DNA of 64,000 bases from Streptomyces sp. NBC_00344 (GCF_036088315.1 NZ_CP107996.1:5699001-5763000), one strand, 5' to 3'. Numbered from the stretch's first letter, positions 46,091-55,106 are shown. Notes: generated by a model not told the origin, from the letters alone. Numbers and translations are program-made.

Positions 46091-46894
46091 TTATGGTGCG
46101 GGGCTGATCGGCCGCTCAGGGATCCGAGCGGTGATACGGAGGTGGGAGAGGGCCCAGGCGTTGAAGGCCTCGGGCTGCTCCTGGTTCGCCAGATGACCGG
46201 CGTCCTTGACGATCACGTAGGCGGACGTGTGGAGGGAGCCGGCGATGACCTGGCTCGCCCCGGGGCCGGTAACCGTGTCCTGGTCGCCGCAGAGGACGAG
46301 AGCGGGCGCCGTGACACCGGTGAGTTCGGCCCGGAGATCCGCTGCGGCCATCGATTCGGCCGCCCAGCCGTATCCGGGCAGCCGGACGGAGCCGGCCATG
46401 GTGTCGACGACCCTTCGCACCAGTGCGACGGGCGCCGCGGCGGAGACCAGCCGGGGACCGCGCCGCTCGGCGAAGGCCCGCGGGCCGGACTCGGCCAGTT
46501 CCGCGGCCCGCTGCCGCATCGCGCCGGCCTTCGCCGGATCCGTTCCGGAACCCGCACTGGAGTCGGCGATGATCAGGGAGTCGACGAGTCCCGGGTGGCG
46601 GGAGGCGAGCCGCAGAGCGATCACTCCGCCCCAGGACACGCCCAGCACATGGGCGCGTCCACCGTGTTCCGCGATGAGCGCCGCAGCGGTGTCCGCGTAG
46701 TCGTCCAGCGTCAACGCGCCCTGCGGGTCGGCGGACCGGGCGTATCCGGGAGCGTCCCAGGCCAGGACCCTCAGGTACGCCGACAGCTCGGCGAGCTGCG
46801 GTGCGAAGGCGGCGGACGACGAGCCGATGCCGTGCAGGCACAGCAGCAGCGGCCCTTCTGCCCCCGCCTGCTCCACATGCACTCCGGCGGTCAC
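46091..46894 (-). CDS. alpha/beta hydrolase, meta-cleavage-product-hydrolase-like
   Basis: 267 residues. Catalytic nucleophile S87 (GVSWGG), acid D204 or D206 (LCGDQD) and H234 (DAGHL), with oxyanion HGIGSS at 21-26. GTG start at 46894 overlaps the upstream stop by 4 bp. C-C bond hydrolases of the BphD/MhpC type have this architecture and act on ring-fission products. The neighbouring extradiol dioxygenase supports this reading, though an esterase role is not excluded. Confidence 0.78.
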   Translation of the reverse strand: MTAGVHVEQAGAEGPLLLCLHGIGSSSAAFAPQLAELSAYLRVLAWDAPGYARSADPQGALTLDDYADTAAALIAEHGGRAHVLGVSWGGVIALRLASRHPGLVDSLIIADSSAGSGTDPAKAGAMRQRAAELAESGPRAFAERRGPRLVSAAAPVALVRRVVDTMAGSVRLPGYGWAAESMAAADLRAELTGVTAPALVLCGDQDTVTGPGASQVIAGSLHTSAYVIVKDAGHLANQEQPEAFNAWALSHLRITARIPERPISPAP

Positions 46895-47679
46895 AGGATC
46901 TGTCCCGTCCGCCCGGCGATCGCACCCAGGCTGCGCAGTACGGCGTACGGCACGACCTGGCTGGTCGCGGGGTTGACGGGGTCGGGGAGATGCGCGGCCT
47001 CGAAGCGGTAGCTGCCGTGCGGGCCCGCCGCCTCGATGACATGGCGGGTGCGGTGTGCACCGGGGTCGGCGACAACCCGCACCCGCACGGCGTCCAGGTC
47101 TCCGACGGCCAGGGCCACGGACGCCGCCACGTTGGTGGACTTCGGGAACTTCACCGGGATGTCGCGGGCGGTGCCCGACAGGACCTCGACGGGACCGGTC
47201 GCCGTCCGCAGACGGGCCAGCAACGCCTCGTCCATCCATGGCTGTTCGAGGGTGGACGGCAGTTTGGTCGTGGTCAGCCGTACGTCGTGCAGCGGTCCGA
47301 GGCGGCAGACCGCCTGGAGCAGATCGAGACCTCCGACGGCGCCGGAGGTGAAGTACACCCGGCCGGGCCCCGCGCTCAGCAGCCGCTTCTTCAGCTCCTC
47401 GTCGGTGAGCGCGCCGGTCGATGCGATCAGCAGGTCGGTGCCGGAACGCAGGATGCGCTCCGCCCATTCCCGTACGACACCCTGGCCCGCGGCCTCGACG
47501 ATCAAGTCGCAGCACTCCAGCGCCTCTTCGAAGGTGAGCTGCGGGGCGGGCGCCGTGCCCAGCGCGCGGTTGTCCACGACACAGACGAGTTCGGCGCCTT
47601 CGACGGCGCCTCCGGCGAGGGCGGAGCCCACCACGCGGCCGATGGCGCCCCAGCCGACGAGTCCCACCTTGAGAGTCAT
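46891..47679 (-). CDS. aspartate dehydrogenase-like (DUF108) oxidoreductase
   Basis: 262 residues: Rossmann motif G9-W-G-A-I-G14 at the start and a C-terminal domain of the DUF108 family. Characterised family members oxidise L-aspartate to iminoaspartate with NAD(P). A role in an aromatic cluster is not obvious: it may act on an imine or another amino-acid-like intermediate. Its ATG overlaps the extradiol dioxygenase stop by 4 bp, so it is probably expressed with it. Confidence 0.75.
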   Translation of the reverse strand: MTLKVGLVGWGAIGRVVGSALAGGAVEGAELVCVVDNRALGTAPAPQLTFEEALECCDLIVEAAGQGVVREWAERILRSGTDLLIASTGALTDEELKKRLLSAGPGRVYFTSGAVGGLDLLQAVCRLGPLHDVRLTTTKLPSTLEQPWMDEALLARLRTATGPVEVLSGTARDIPVKFPKSTNVAASVALAVGDLDAVRVRVVADPGAHRTRHVIEAAGPHGSYRFEAAHLPDPVNPATSQVVPYAVLRSLGAIAGRTGQIL

Positions 47680-48626
47680 GCGGAAACCTCCTCGGAGGAG
47701 AGGGAGCAGGGGCCGGCGGTGGTCAGGGGGCCGGGGTCCGGGGAGCCCGCCATGCTGCGGCGGATCTCCGGCGAGGGCGGCCCGGCGGTGCCCCAGAGGT
47801 CGGAGAGTTCGGGACTGCGGCGCCACACCCGGGCGATCCAGGTGTCCTCGACGATCTGTGCGACCTCCGATGTGTATTCGCAGACGAGCCCGGACGGGTC
47901 GGTGAAGTACGAGAAGGTGTTGTCACCCGGACCGTGCCGGCCCGGTCCCCACTGCGGAGTGATGCCGTGGTGTCGCAGACGTCCCAGCCCCCTCATGAAG
48001 TGGTCGACCGAACTCATCTCGTACGCGACGTGGTTGATCGAGGCCCACTCGGCCTGGTTGAAGGCGATGCAGTGGTGGTCGGAGTTGCAGCGCAGGAACG
48101 CCATCTGGTGCTCGGACCAGTCGGAGACCCGCAGGCCCAGCACGTCGCGGTAGAAGGCGACGGACGCGTCGATGTCCGCGGTGTTGAGCACGGCATGCGT
48201 GACGCCGACCGGCACCGCTTCGTCCCGGCCGCGCGGCGCCACCGCATCGACCTGTGCGCTGATCTCGATCAGCCGCTGCTCGGGGTCGGTGAAGCGCAGA
48301 CCGTAGCCGCCGCCCACCTGGTCGAGCGGCCCCGGCCCCGAGAGGGGTGTGATGCCGTGGGCCGGCAGCCGCCGGGCAGCCTCGTCGACCTCGGCCGGCG
48401 TCGCGACGGCGAACGCGATACGGCCGAGCCCGGTGCGGTCGGCGCGGGTGAGATGCAGGACGTGATGTTCCGCGCCGCTGCCGCGCAGCCAGCGCGCGCC
48501 GCCGTCGGACTCGACGGACTCCAGGCCCCAGACCTCCTGATAGAAGTCGGCGGCCTCGCTGAATGCGGGGGTGAGCAGCTCGACGTGGCGAAGGGAACGC
48601 AGCCGGGCTATGGGCGGTTGAAGCAT
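47676..48626 (-). CDS. VOC-fold extradiol ring-cleavage dioxygenase
   Basis: 316 residues with two VOC modules (about 10-125 and 140-255). The iron ligands of type I extradiol enzymes are present: H144 (GVTHAVLNT), H199 (INHVAYEM) and E250 (LVCEYTSE). Such enzymes open catechols next to the diol (meta cleavage), giving a 2-hydroxymuconic-semialdehyde-type product. It is the second gene, after the aldehyde dehydrogenase, and overlaps the aspartate-dehydrogenase-like gene by 4 bp. Confidence 0.84.
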   Translation of the reverse strand: MLQPPIARLRSLRHVELLTPAFSEAADFYQEVWGLESVESDGGARWLRGSGAEHHVLHLTRADRTGLGRIAFAVATPAEVDEAARRLPAHGITPLSGPGPLDQVGGGYGLRFTDPEQRLIEISAQVDAVAPRGRDEAVPVGVTHAVLNTADIDASVAFYRDVLGLRVSDWSEHQMAFLRCNSDHHCIAFNQAEWASINHVAYEMSSVDHFMRGLGRLRHHGITPQWGPGRHGPGDNTFSYFTDPSGLVCEYTSEVAQIVEDTWIARVWRRSPELSDLWGTAGPPSPEIRRSMAGSPDPGPLTTAGPCSLSSEEVSA

Positions 48627-48660
48627 GGCAGTCTCCAGACAGGCGTACGGGCGTGCGCGG

Positions 48661-50160
48661 CTAGTTGGCCCAGGGGAGCGGAGCGTCCGATGTGCCCCAG
48701 TAGAGGGACTTCTGGCGCTGATAGGCGCGGATGCCGTCGCGGCTCTTCTCCCGGCCGAGACCGCTGTCCTTCAGGCCGCCGAAAGGAGTGGTGATGCTGA
48801 ACTGCTTGTAGGTGTTGATCCAGACGGTGCCCGCATCGATCCGGCGGGCGATCCGCCAGGCGGCCCGGTGGTCACGGGTCCAGATGCCGCAGGCCAGTCC
48901 GTACACCGAGTCGTTGGCCTGCCGTACGAGGTCCTCCTCGCCGTCGAAATCCAGCGCGACGAGCACCGGACCGAAGATCTCCTCCTGGCAGGTGAGCGAG
49001 GTGTTGTCGAGCCCCGCGAGCACGGTCGGCAGGTAGTAGGCGCCGTCGCGGTAGGCATCCCCTGGCGGCACCGAACCCCCGCAGAGCACGCGTGCACCCT
49101 CGCCGCGCGCCCGTTCCACATGGGCGGCGACGGAGTCCCGGTGCTTGTGGTGCACGAGTGGTGCCACCTGGGTGTCCGGAGCCGTGCCGGGACCGACCCG
49201 CAGCTCTTCCACCCGTTCGACGAGCCGGCCGACGAACGAGTCGTACAGTTCGCGGGCCACGAAGAGCCGTGAACCGGCGACGCAGGACTGGCCGCTGGAC
49301 GAGAAGATGCCGAACATCACTCCGGCCAGGGCCTGTTCGATGTCGGCGTCGGCGAGCACGATCGTCGGGGACTTGCCCCCGAGCTCCAGCGACACCGGCA
49401 TGAGCTTCTCCGCCGCGGCATGCGCGATGGTCCGTCCGGTGTCCGTGCCGCCGGTGAAGGTGACCTTGCCGGTGAGCGGATGGCGCACGATGGCGTCCCC
49501 CACGACGCTGCCGCGCCCCGGCAGCACCGACAGCAGCCCTGCGGGCAGGCCGAGTTCGCCGATGGCCCGGGTGATCAGACGGCCCAGTGCGAGGGAGACC
49601 AGCGGGGTCCACTCGGCGGGCTTGAGCAGCACCGCGTTGCCGCCGGCGAGCGCGGGGGCGAGCTTCTGCGCATCGCTGGCGACGGGGGAGTTCCAGGGGT
49701 TGATCGCGCCGACCACACCGATGGGTTCGTACCGGCTCATGGTGACGTAGTCGCCGCGTGAGGGGGTGATCGCCTCTTCGGCGGTCTCGAGTGCGGCCGC
49801 CGTGTAGCGGAAGGTCCCGGCGGCGCTGGCCACCAGGGCGCGCGTCTCGGTGAGGGCCTTGCCGGTGTCGGCGGTCTGGAGGGCGGCCAGGTGTTCGGCC
49901 GATTCGTCGATCAGATCGGCTGTCCGGTGCAGGAGCCGGGCGCGCAGGTGCGGAAGGAGCGACCGCCAGGCGGGATCCGCCGCGGCGCGGGCCGCTCCCT
50001 CGGCTGCCTCGTCGACCTCTGCCACGGACACGGCGTGCACGGTGGCCAGCACCAAGCCGGTGGCGGGGTCGACGGTCTCGGCCGGAGCGCCGGCACCGCG
50101 GCGCCACTGGCCGGCAATGAGTGCTTCGTCGGGCACAGCGGCGGCTGGGGACCGGAGCAT
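48661..50160 (-). CDS. NAD(P)-dependent aldehyde dehydrogenase
   Basis: 499 residues with the ALDH catalytic set: N157 (NPWNSP), E259 (LELGGK) and C293 (SSGQSC). Relatives include betaine-aldehyde and semialdehyde dehydrogenases. In the cluster it would oxidise either the ring-fission semialdehyde or the aldehyde from the ThDP decarboxylase. First gene of the minus-strand run, behind the divergent promoter shared with the MFS transporter. Confidence 0.87.
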   Translation of the reverse strand: MLRSPAAAVPDEALIAGQWRRGAGAPAETVDPATGLVLATVHAVSVAEVDEAAEGAARAAADPAWRSLLPHLRARLLHRTADLIDESAEHLAALQTADTGKALTETRALVASAAGTFRYTAAALETAEEAITPSRGDYVTMSRYEPIGVVGAINPWNSPVASDAQKLAPALAGGNAVLLKPAEWTPLVSLALGRLITRAIGELGLPAGLLSVLPGRGSVVGDAIVRHPLTGKVTFTGGTDTGRTIAHAAAEKLMPVSLELGGKSPTIVLADADIEQALAGVMFGIFSSSGQSCVAGSRLFVARELYDSFVGRLVERVEELRVGPGTAPDTQVAPLVHHKHRDSVAAHVERARGEGARVLCGGSVPPGDAYRDGAYYLPTVLAGLDNTSLTCQEEIFGPVLVALDFDGEEDLVRQANDSVYGLACGIWTRDHRAAWRIARRIDAGTVWINTYKQFSITTPFGGLKDSGLGREKSRDGIRAYQRQKSLYWGTSDAPLPWAN

Positions 50161-50202
50161 GCGGGAGCCTCCTTGCGGGGCCGGATTTGAGTGAGTGCTA
50201 GA

Positions 50203-50231
50203 AATCTAAGGGCTTAACTAATTTAGCGCAA
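50203..50231 (-). promoter_or_regulatory. promoter of the aromatic catabolic run
   Basis: On the minus strand, TTGCGC (50226-50231) and TAGATT (50203-50208) are separated by exactly 17 bp. The AGGGCTTAA element at 50206-50218 lies between them, so bound regulator would prevent polymerase binding. Confidence 0.6.
50206..50218. promoter_or_regulatory. MarR-type operator element, ALDH promoter
   Basis: CTAAGGGCTTAAC, in the spacer of the minus-strand promoter. It shares AGGGCTTAA with the inverted copy at 50297-50309, which reads CTTAAGCCCTAAG on the plus strand. Confidence 0.6.
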
Positions 50232-50266
50232 GGTCCAACCGGATGATGATTTCCCAGTGGAGGCTC

Positions 50267-50295
50267 TTGACGTACGCCGGTAGTCAAGCGATACA
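50267..50295 (+). promoter_or_regulatory. candidate promoter of the MFS transporter
   Basis: TTGACG (50267-50272) and GATACA (50290-50295) with a 17-bp spacer; TACAAC two bases later is an alternative -10. The operator element follows directly. Confidence 0.45.
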
Positions 50296-50296
50296 A

Positions 50297-50309
50297 CTTA
50301 AGCCCTAAG
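50297..50309. promoter_or_regulatory. MarR-type operator element, MFS promoter
   Basis: CTTAAGCCCTAAG, with CTTA/TAAG inverted arms, lies immediately downstream of the MFS -10, where a repressor would block initiation. Confidence 0.6.
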
Positions 50310-50423
50310 AGACTTACGCCTAACGCGCTTCATCGGCAGGGTGTCCCCGAACCCTGTGGAACGACGCGTTCCGCCCCCAGCGCTCGCCCTCGTCCCCTCA
50401 TCCGCGGAGTCGGAGGACCCTGC

Positions 50424-51821
50424 ATGACGATCGACGCTTCCCCCGACCTTGCCCTCCGGGCGGCGATTGCCGCCCGCTTCGAACGGCTGCCCATGAGCCG
50501 CTGGCATGTCACCGTGCGGCTCATCGTGGGCGCCGTGACCTTCTTCGAGGCATTCGACCAGCTCCTGATCGCCTACGCCCTGCCGCAGATGCGCGACGAG
50601 TGGCATCTGACCACGTCGGCCACCACCTGGCTGCTCACCGTCGGATCGATCGGCATGCTCGCCGGTGCGCTGCTCTCCGGCCGGCTCGCCGACCGGATCG
50701 GCCGGGTCAAGGTCATCGTCCTGTGCGTGGGACTCTCCAGCCTCGCCAATCTGGCCCTGGCCGCCACCACGTCACCGGACTCCTTCATGGCCGTCCGCTT
50801 CGTTCAGGGCCTGGCCATCGGAGGCGAGGTTCCGGTGGCCGCCACTTTCATCGCCGAGATCACCCGTAGCCACCGCCGCGGCCGTTTCGTCCTGCTGTAC
50901 GAGCTGGTCTTCCCCGCGGGGCTCACCGTGGGCGCGCTGGTCGCCGCCTGGGTCGTGCCTCTGCTCGGCTGGCGCTGGATGTACGTCATCGCAGCCGTGC
51001 CCGGCGTGCTCTGCGTCCTGGTCCAGCGGGCCGTGCCGGAATCGCCGCGCTGGCTCGCCGAGCACGGCAGGGACGAGGAGGCCGCCGCCGTGATGTCGAG
51101 GATCGAGGCCGAGGTGGGACGGGCCACCGGTGAGCCGCTTCCTCCGGTACCCGCCACGCCCCCCGTCGGCCCCGGCCGCCCGGCTGGACCCTCCGGGCAG
51201 GCCGCCGACGGCCTGCGGGGGCTCTTCACCGGCCGCTACCGCCGTCGCACCCTGGTGATCGGCGCTCTCTGGTTCACGGGTTACTTCGTCAACTACGGCA
51301 TCACCTCATGGCTGCCGACGATCTACCGCAACCGCTACGACCTGACGCTCTCCGACGCGCTGCTCTGTTCGACGGTGACATCCTGTGCCGGTCTCCTCGG
51401 CTGTCTGGCCGTCGCGCTGACCGTGGACCGCGCCGGACGCAGGCGGGTCATCACCGTCTCCCTCACCGGGTCCGCCGTCGTCCTGTTCGTTCTCGCCTGC
51501 CTCGGCGCGCACACCCCGGCCCAGGTGCTGGTGTGGACCTCCCTCGCGGCGGTCTTCCTCTTCGGATCCAATATCTGCCTGTACCTGTACACACCGGAGC
51601 TCTTCCCGACCAGGATGCGGGCCCTGGGCAGCAGTGTCGGCGGCGCGCTGAACCGTCTCGGGGTCATCCTGGGACCGATCGTCGTCGGCATGGTGTACGC
51701 GGGCGGCCGCGTCTCCCTCGTGTTCGCGGTGCTCGGCGCGGTCGCTCTGGCGGGTGCCGTCGTCGCCGTGTTCGGCGCGGACGAGACAGCGGGCCGGGCC
51801 CTGGAAGAGGTCTCACCCTGA
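50424..51821 (+). CDS. MFS transporter, probable aromatic-acid or metabolite importer
   Basis: 465 residues with 12 predicted helices. MFS motif A occurs after helix 2 (GRLADRIGRVKV) and again in the second half (VDRAGRRRV); PESPRWLAEHGR follows helix 6 as in sugar-porter/metabolite:H+ symporters. The DQLLIAYALPQMRDEW region in helix 1 carries charged residues for proton coupling. It is divergent from the aromatic run, with GGAGGA before the ATG at 50424. Import of the cluster's substrate is the likely role. Confidence 0.83.
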   Translation: MTIDASPDLALRAAIAARFERLPMSRWHVTVRLIVGAVTFFEAFDQLLIAYALPQMRDEWHLTTSATTWLLTVGSIGMLAGALLSGRLADRIGRVKVIVLCVGLSSLANLALAATTSPDSFMAVRFVQGLAIGGEVPVAATFIAEITRSHRRGRFVLLYELVFPAGLTVGALVAAWVVPLLGWRWMYVIAAVPGVLCVLVQRAVPESPRWLAEHGRDEEAAAVMSRIEAEVGRATGEPLPPVPATPPVGPGRPAGPSGQAADGLRGLFTGRYRRRTLVIGALWFTGYFVNYGITSWLPTIYRNRYDLTLSDALLCSTVTSCAGLLGCLAVALTVDRAGRRRVITVSLTGSAVVLFVLACLGAHTPAQVLVWTSLAAVFLFGSNICLYLYTPELFPTRMRALGSSVGGALNRLGVILGPIVVGMVYAGGRVSLVFAVLGAVALAGAVVAVFGADETAGRALEEVSP

Positions 51822-51852
51822 TGGTGGCCCGTCCGGTGCGGGCGGACCGGAA

Positions 51853-51897
51853 AAGGGGTGCGGGGCGGCCTTCCCCCGGAAGGCCGCCCCGCACCCC
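51853..51897. terminator. bidirectional terminator MFS / glpD
   Basis: Perfect 21-bp stem (51853-51873 with 51877-51897, loop CCC) between convergent genes. It also marks the boundary of the accessory block. Confidence 0.9.
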
Positions 51898-51905
51898 TGC
51901 GGTGC

Positions 51906-53513
51906 TCAGTTCCTGCCGAGCAGGTCCTCGACCTCGGACCGCACCTCGTCCGTCGCCAGTCCGCGGATCGTCAGCGTGGTACGGCGGCGCAGTACGTCGT
52001 CGGCGGTCTCCGCCCACTCGTGGTCGCGGGCGTAGACGACCTGCGCCCAGATCTCCGGGGCATCCGGGTGGATGCGCCGGGACAGCGCCGGGTCCTCGTT
52101 CGCGAGCCGGGCGATGTCGAAGGCGAGCGAACCGTAGTGCGTGGCCAGGTGCCGCGCGGTGTCGGCCGCCATCTCCGGTCCCTGCGTGCCGCCGTCCGCC
52201 AGCAGCCGGTGCGCGACCGCGTTCGGGTTGGCGATGCCGGGCAGCGGCTGCTTCTTGGGCAGACGCGAGATCGGCTCCATGTCCTCGCCCAGCGGGTGTC
52301 CCGGCAGGTCGGCGAGCTTGTTCATCACCGTGCGGCCGATGTGCCGGAACGTCGTCCACTTGCCGCCGGCCACCGACAGCATGCCGCCGCGTCCCTCGGT
52401 GACGACCGTCTCCCGCTTCGCCTTCGAGGTGTCGCCCGGTCCCCCAGGCAGCACCCGCAGACCCGCGAACGAGTAGGTGATCAGATCACGCGAGAGCTGC
52501 TGGTCGCGGACCGAGAACGCGGCCTCGTCCAGGATCTGGGCGATGTCCTTCTCGGTGACCCGGACATCGGCCGGGTCACCCTCGTATTCCTCGTCGGTGG
52601 TACCGAGCAGCAGCTGGTCCTCCCAGGGGAGGGCGAAGGTGATCCGGTACTTGTCGATCGGCGTCGCCAGCGCGGCCCGCCAGGGGGAGGTGCGCTTCAG
52701 CACCAGATGCGCGCCCTTGGAGAGGCGGATGGAAGGAGCCGCCTCCGGGTCCTCCAGCTTGCGCAGATGGTCGACCCACGGCCCGGTGGCGTTCAGTACC
52801 AGCCGGGCGCTCACACCGAACTCTTCTCCGTCGAGACGGTCCTTGAGCTCGGCGCCGGTCACCCTGCCCCGGGTGAAGCGGAGGCCGGTGACCTCCGCGT
52901 GGTTGAGCACGGTGGCGCCGGATTCGACGGCGGCACGCACCGTCATCAGAGCCATCCGCGCGTCGTTCATCTGGTCGTCGCCGTAGACGGCGACGGCCTT
53001 CAGGTTGTCCGTACGAAGCTCGGGAACATCACGCTGCGCCCGGGACGGGGATATGACGTGGCCGACCCCGTCACCGAAGGCGGAGAGCGCCGAATAGGCG
53101 AAAACACCCGCGCCGAGCTTGGCCGCACCGTGCGGCCCGCCCTTGTACACCGGCAGATAGAAGGTGAGCGGATTGGCCAGGTGGGGGGCGACGTCACGGG
53201 AGACAGCGCGGCGCTCGAAGTGATTCTCGGCGACCAGCTTCACCGCACCGGTCTGGAGGTAGCGCAGTCCGCCGTGGAGCAGCTTGGACGAGGCGGATGA
53301 GGTGGCGCCGGCGAAGTCGCCGGCATCCACCAGGGCCACCCGCAGCCCGGACTGCGCCGCATGCCAGGCGGTGGAGATGCCCAGGATGCCGCCGCCGATC
53401 ACCAGGAGGTCGTACGTCGCCTTGGAGAGCTGCTCCCGAGTCTCGGCTCGGCTCGGAAGGGAGCCGGAGGCCGGGTGCGTCCCGAGTGCCGGGACGCTCT
53501 GCAGGGTGGTCAT
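51906..53513 (-). CDS. glpD: glycerol-3-phosphate dehydrogenase
   Basis: 535 residues. N-terminal FAD motif GGGILGISTAWHAAQ near residues 37-51 and the DAGDFAGATSSASSKLLHGG block are diagnostic of GlpD. It oxidises glycerol-3-phosphate to dihydroxyacetone phosphate, passing electrons to the membrane quinone pool. Third gene of the gyl operon (gylB in S. coelicolor nomenclature), 5 bp after the kinase. Confidence 0.94.
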   Translation of the reverse strand: MTTLQSVPALGTHPASGSLPSRAETREQLSKATYDLLVIGGGILGISTAWHAAQSGLRVALVDAGDFAGATSSASSKLLHGGLRYLQTGAVKLVAENHFERRAVSRDVAPHLANPLTFYLPVYKGGPHGAAKLGAGVFAYSALSAFGDGVGHVISPSRAQRDVPELRTDNLKAVAVYGDDQMNDARMALMTVRAAVESGATVLNHAEVTGLRFTRGRVTGAELKDRLDGEEFGVSARLVLNATGPWVDHLRKLEDPEAAPSIRLSKGAHLVLKRTSPWRAALATPIDKYRITFALPWEDQLLLGTTDEEYEGDPADVRVTEKDIAQILDEAAFSVRDQQLSRDLITYSFAGLRVLPGGPGDTSKAKRETVVTEGRGGMLSVAGGKWTTFRHIGRTVMNKLADLPGHPLGEDMEPISRLPKKQPLPGIANPNAVAHRLLADGGTQGPEMAADTARHLATHYGSLAFDIARLANEDPALSRRIHPDAPEIWAQVVYARDHEWAETADDVLRRRTTLTIRGLATDEVRSEVEDLLGRN

Positions 53514-53518
53514 GTTTT

Positions 53519-55048
53519 TTACTCCTCGTCCTCGAGCCAGTCCATGGTCCGCTGTACGGCCTTGAGCCAGCTCTTGTACTCGCGGTCACGGACGTCTGCG
53601 TCCATGTGCGGTGTCCACTCGGCGGCCCTGCGCCAGTTGGCGCGCAGGGCGTCGGTGTCCGGCCAGAAGCCGACGGCGAGTCCGGCGGCGTAGGCAGCGC
53701 CGAGGCAGGTCGTCTCGGCCACCATCGGGCGCACCACCGGTGCGTCCAGGAAGTCGGAGAGCGTCTGCATCAGCAGGTTGTTGGAGGTCATTCCGCCGTC
53801 GACCTTGAGCGCGGTCAGCTCGACGCCGGAGTCCTTGGTCATCGCGTCGCTGATCTCGCGGGTCTGCCAGGCGGTCGCCTCGAGCACAGCCCTGGCGATG
53901 TGCGCCTTGGTGACATAGCGGGTCAGACCCGCGATCACGCCGCGGGCGTCCGGGCGCCAGTACGGGGCGAAGAGACCGGAGAAGGCGGGGACGAAGTACG
54001 CGCCGCCGTTGTCCTCCACCGAGGAGGCCAGCGTCTCGACCTCGGCCGCGCTGTTGATGATTCCCATCTGGTCGCGCAGCCACTGGACGAGCGAACCGGT
54101 GACGGCGATCGACCCCTCGAGCGCGTACACCGCCTTCTGGTCGCCGATCCGGTAGCCGACCGTGGTGAGCAGCCCGTTGTACGAGTTGACGGGCGTGTCG
54201 CCGGTGTTCATCAGCATGAAGGTGCCGGTGCCGTACGTCGACTTGGCCTCGCCCTCGGAGAAACAGGTCTGGCCGAACAGCGCCGCCTGCTGGTCGCCGA
54301 GCGCGGAGGCGACGGGCACACCCGCCAGCGCACCGCTCGCGGCCGTTCCGTACACCTCGGCGGATGAGCGGATCTCGGGCAGCACGGCCGCCGGGATGCC
54401 GATGGAGGCGAGGATCTTCTCGTCCCACTCCATGCGGTGCAGGTTCATCAGCAGCGTGCGGGACGCGTTGGTGACGTCGGTGACGTGGACGCCGCCGTTC
54501 ACACCGCCCGTCAGGTTCCAGATGACCCAGGAGTCCATGGTGCCGAAGAGGATGTCGCCGGCCTCGGCGCGCTCACGCAGGCCATCGACGTTGTCCAGCA
54601 GCCAGCGGATCTTCGGCCCGGCGAAGTACGAGGCCAGCGGCAGGCCGGTCTCGCGGCGGAAGCGGTCCTGGCCGACGTTGCGGCCGAGCTCCCGGCAGAG
54701 GGCGTCGGTGCGGGTGTCCTGCCAGACGATGGCGTTGTGGACCGGCTTGCCTGTGGTCCTGTCCCAGAGCAGCGTGGTCTCGCGCTGGTTGGTGATGCCG
54801 ATCGCCTTGACGTCGGCGGCGGTGATGCCGGCCTTCTCGACCGCACTGTCCACGACCTGCTGGACGTTGGTCCAGATCTCGGCCGCGTTGTGCTCGACCC
54901 AGCCGGGCTTCGGGAAGATCTGCTCGTGTTCCTTCTGGTCGACGGAGACGATCCTGCCGTCCTTGTCGAACACGATGCAGCGGCTGGAGGTGGTGCCCTG
55001 GTCGATGGCCGCGATGAACGGCCCCGTGGTGTGAGCGTCAGTGGTCAC
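53519..55048 (-). CDS. glpK: glycerol kinase
   Basis: 509 residues with GTG start. The N-terminal FGGY-kinase motif [17 protein letters not shown] and the phosphate-binding and substrate loops ([33 protein letters not shown]) are typical of glycerol kinases. It makes glycerol-3-phosphate from glycerol and ATP. Second gene of the gyl operon (gylA), 58 bp after the facilitator. Confidence 0.95.
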   Translation of the reverse strand: MTTDAHTTGPFIAAIDQGTTSSRCIVFDKDGRIVSVDQKEHEQIFPKPGWVEHNAAEIWTNVQQVVDSAVEKAGITAADVKAIGITNQRETTLLWDRTTGKPVHNAIVWQDTRTDALCRELGRNVGQDRFRRETGLPLASYFAGPKIRWLLDNVDGLRERAEAGDILFGTMDSWVIWNLTGGVNGGVHVTDVTNASRTLLMNLHRMEWDEKILASIGIPAAVLPEIRSSAEVYGTAASGALAGVPVASALGDQQAALFGQTCFSEGEAKSTYGTGTFMLMNTGDTPVNSYNGLLTTVGYRIGDQKAVYALEGSIAVTGSLVQWLRDQMGIINSAAEVETLASSVEDNGGAYFVPAFSGLFAPYWRPDARGVIAGLTRYVTKAHIARAVLEATAWQTREISDAMTKDSGVELTALKVDGGMTSNNLLMQTLSDFLDAPVVRPMVAETTCLGAAYAAGLAVGFWPDTDALRANWRRAAEWTPHMDADVRDREYKSWLKAVQRTMDWLEDEE

Positions 55049-55106
55049 GGTGTGCTCCGAAAGTCCGAAGGGGAGTGGTCGTCAGTACCGGTTCTCGGCT
55101 GGGGGC

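Noticed and set aside
32578..51852. Mobile element or integration boundary around the accessory block
   Set aside because: No transposase, integrase, tRNA, or flanking direct repeats were seen at the edges, so only an apparent insertion is claimed.
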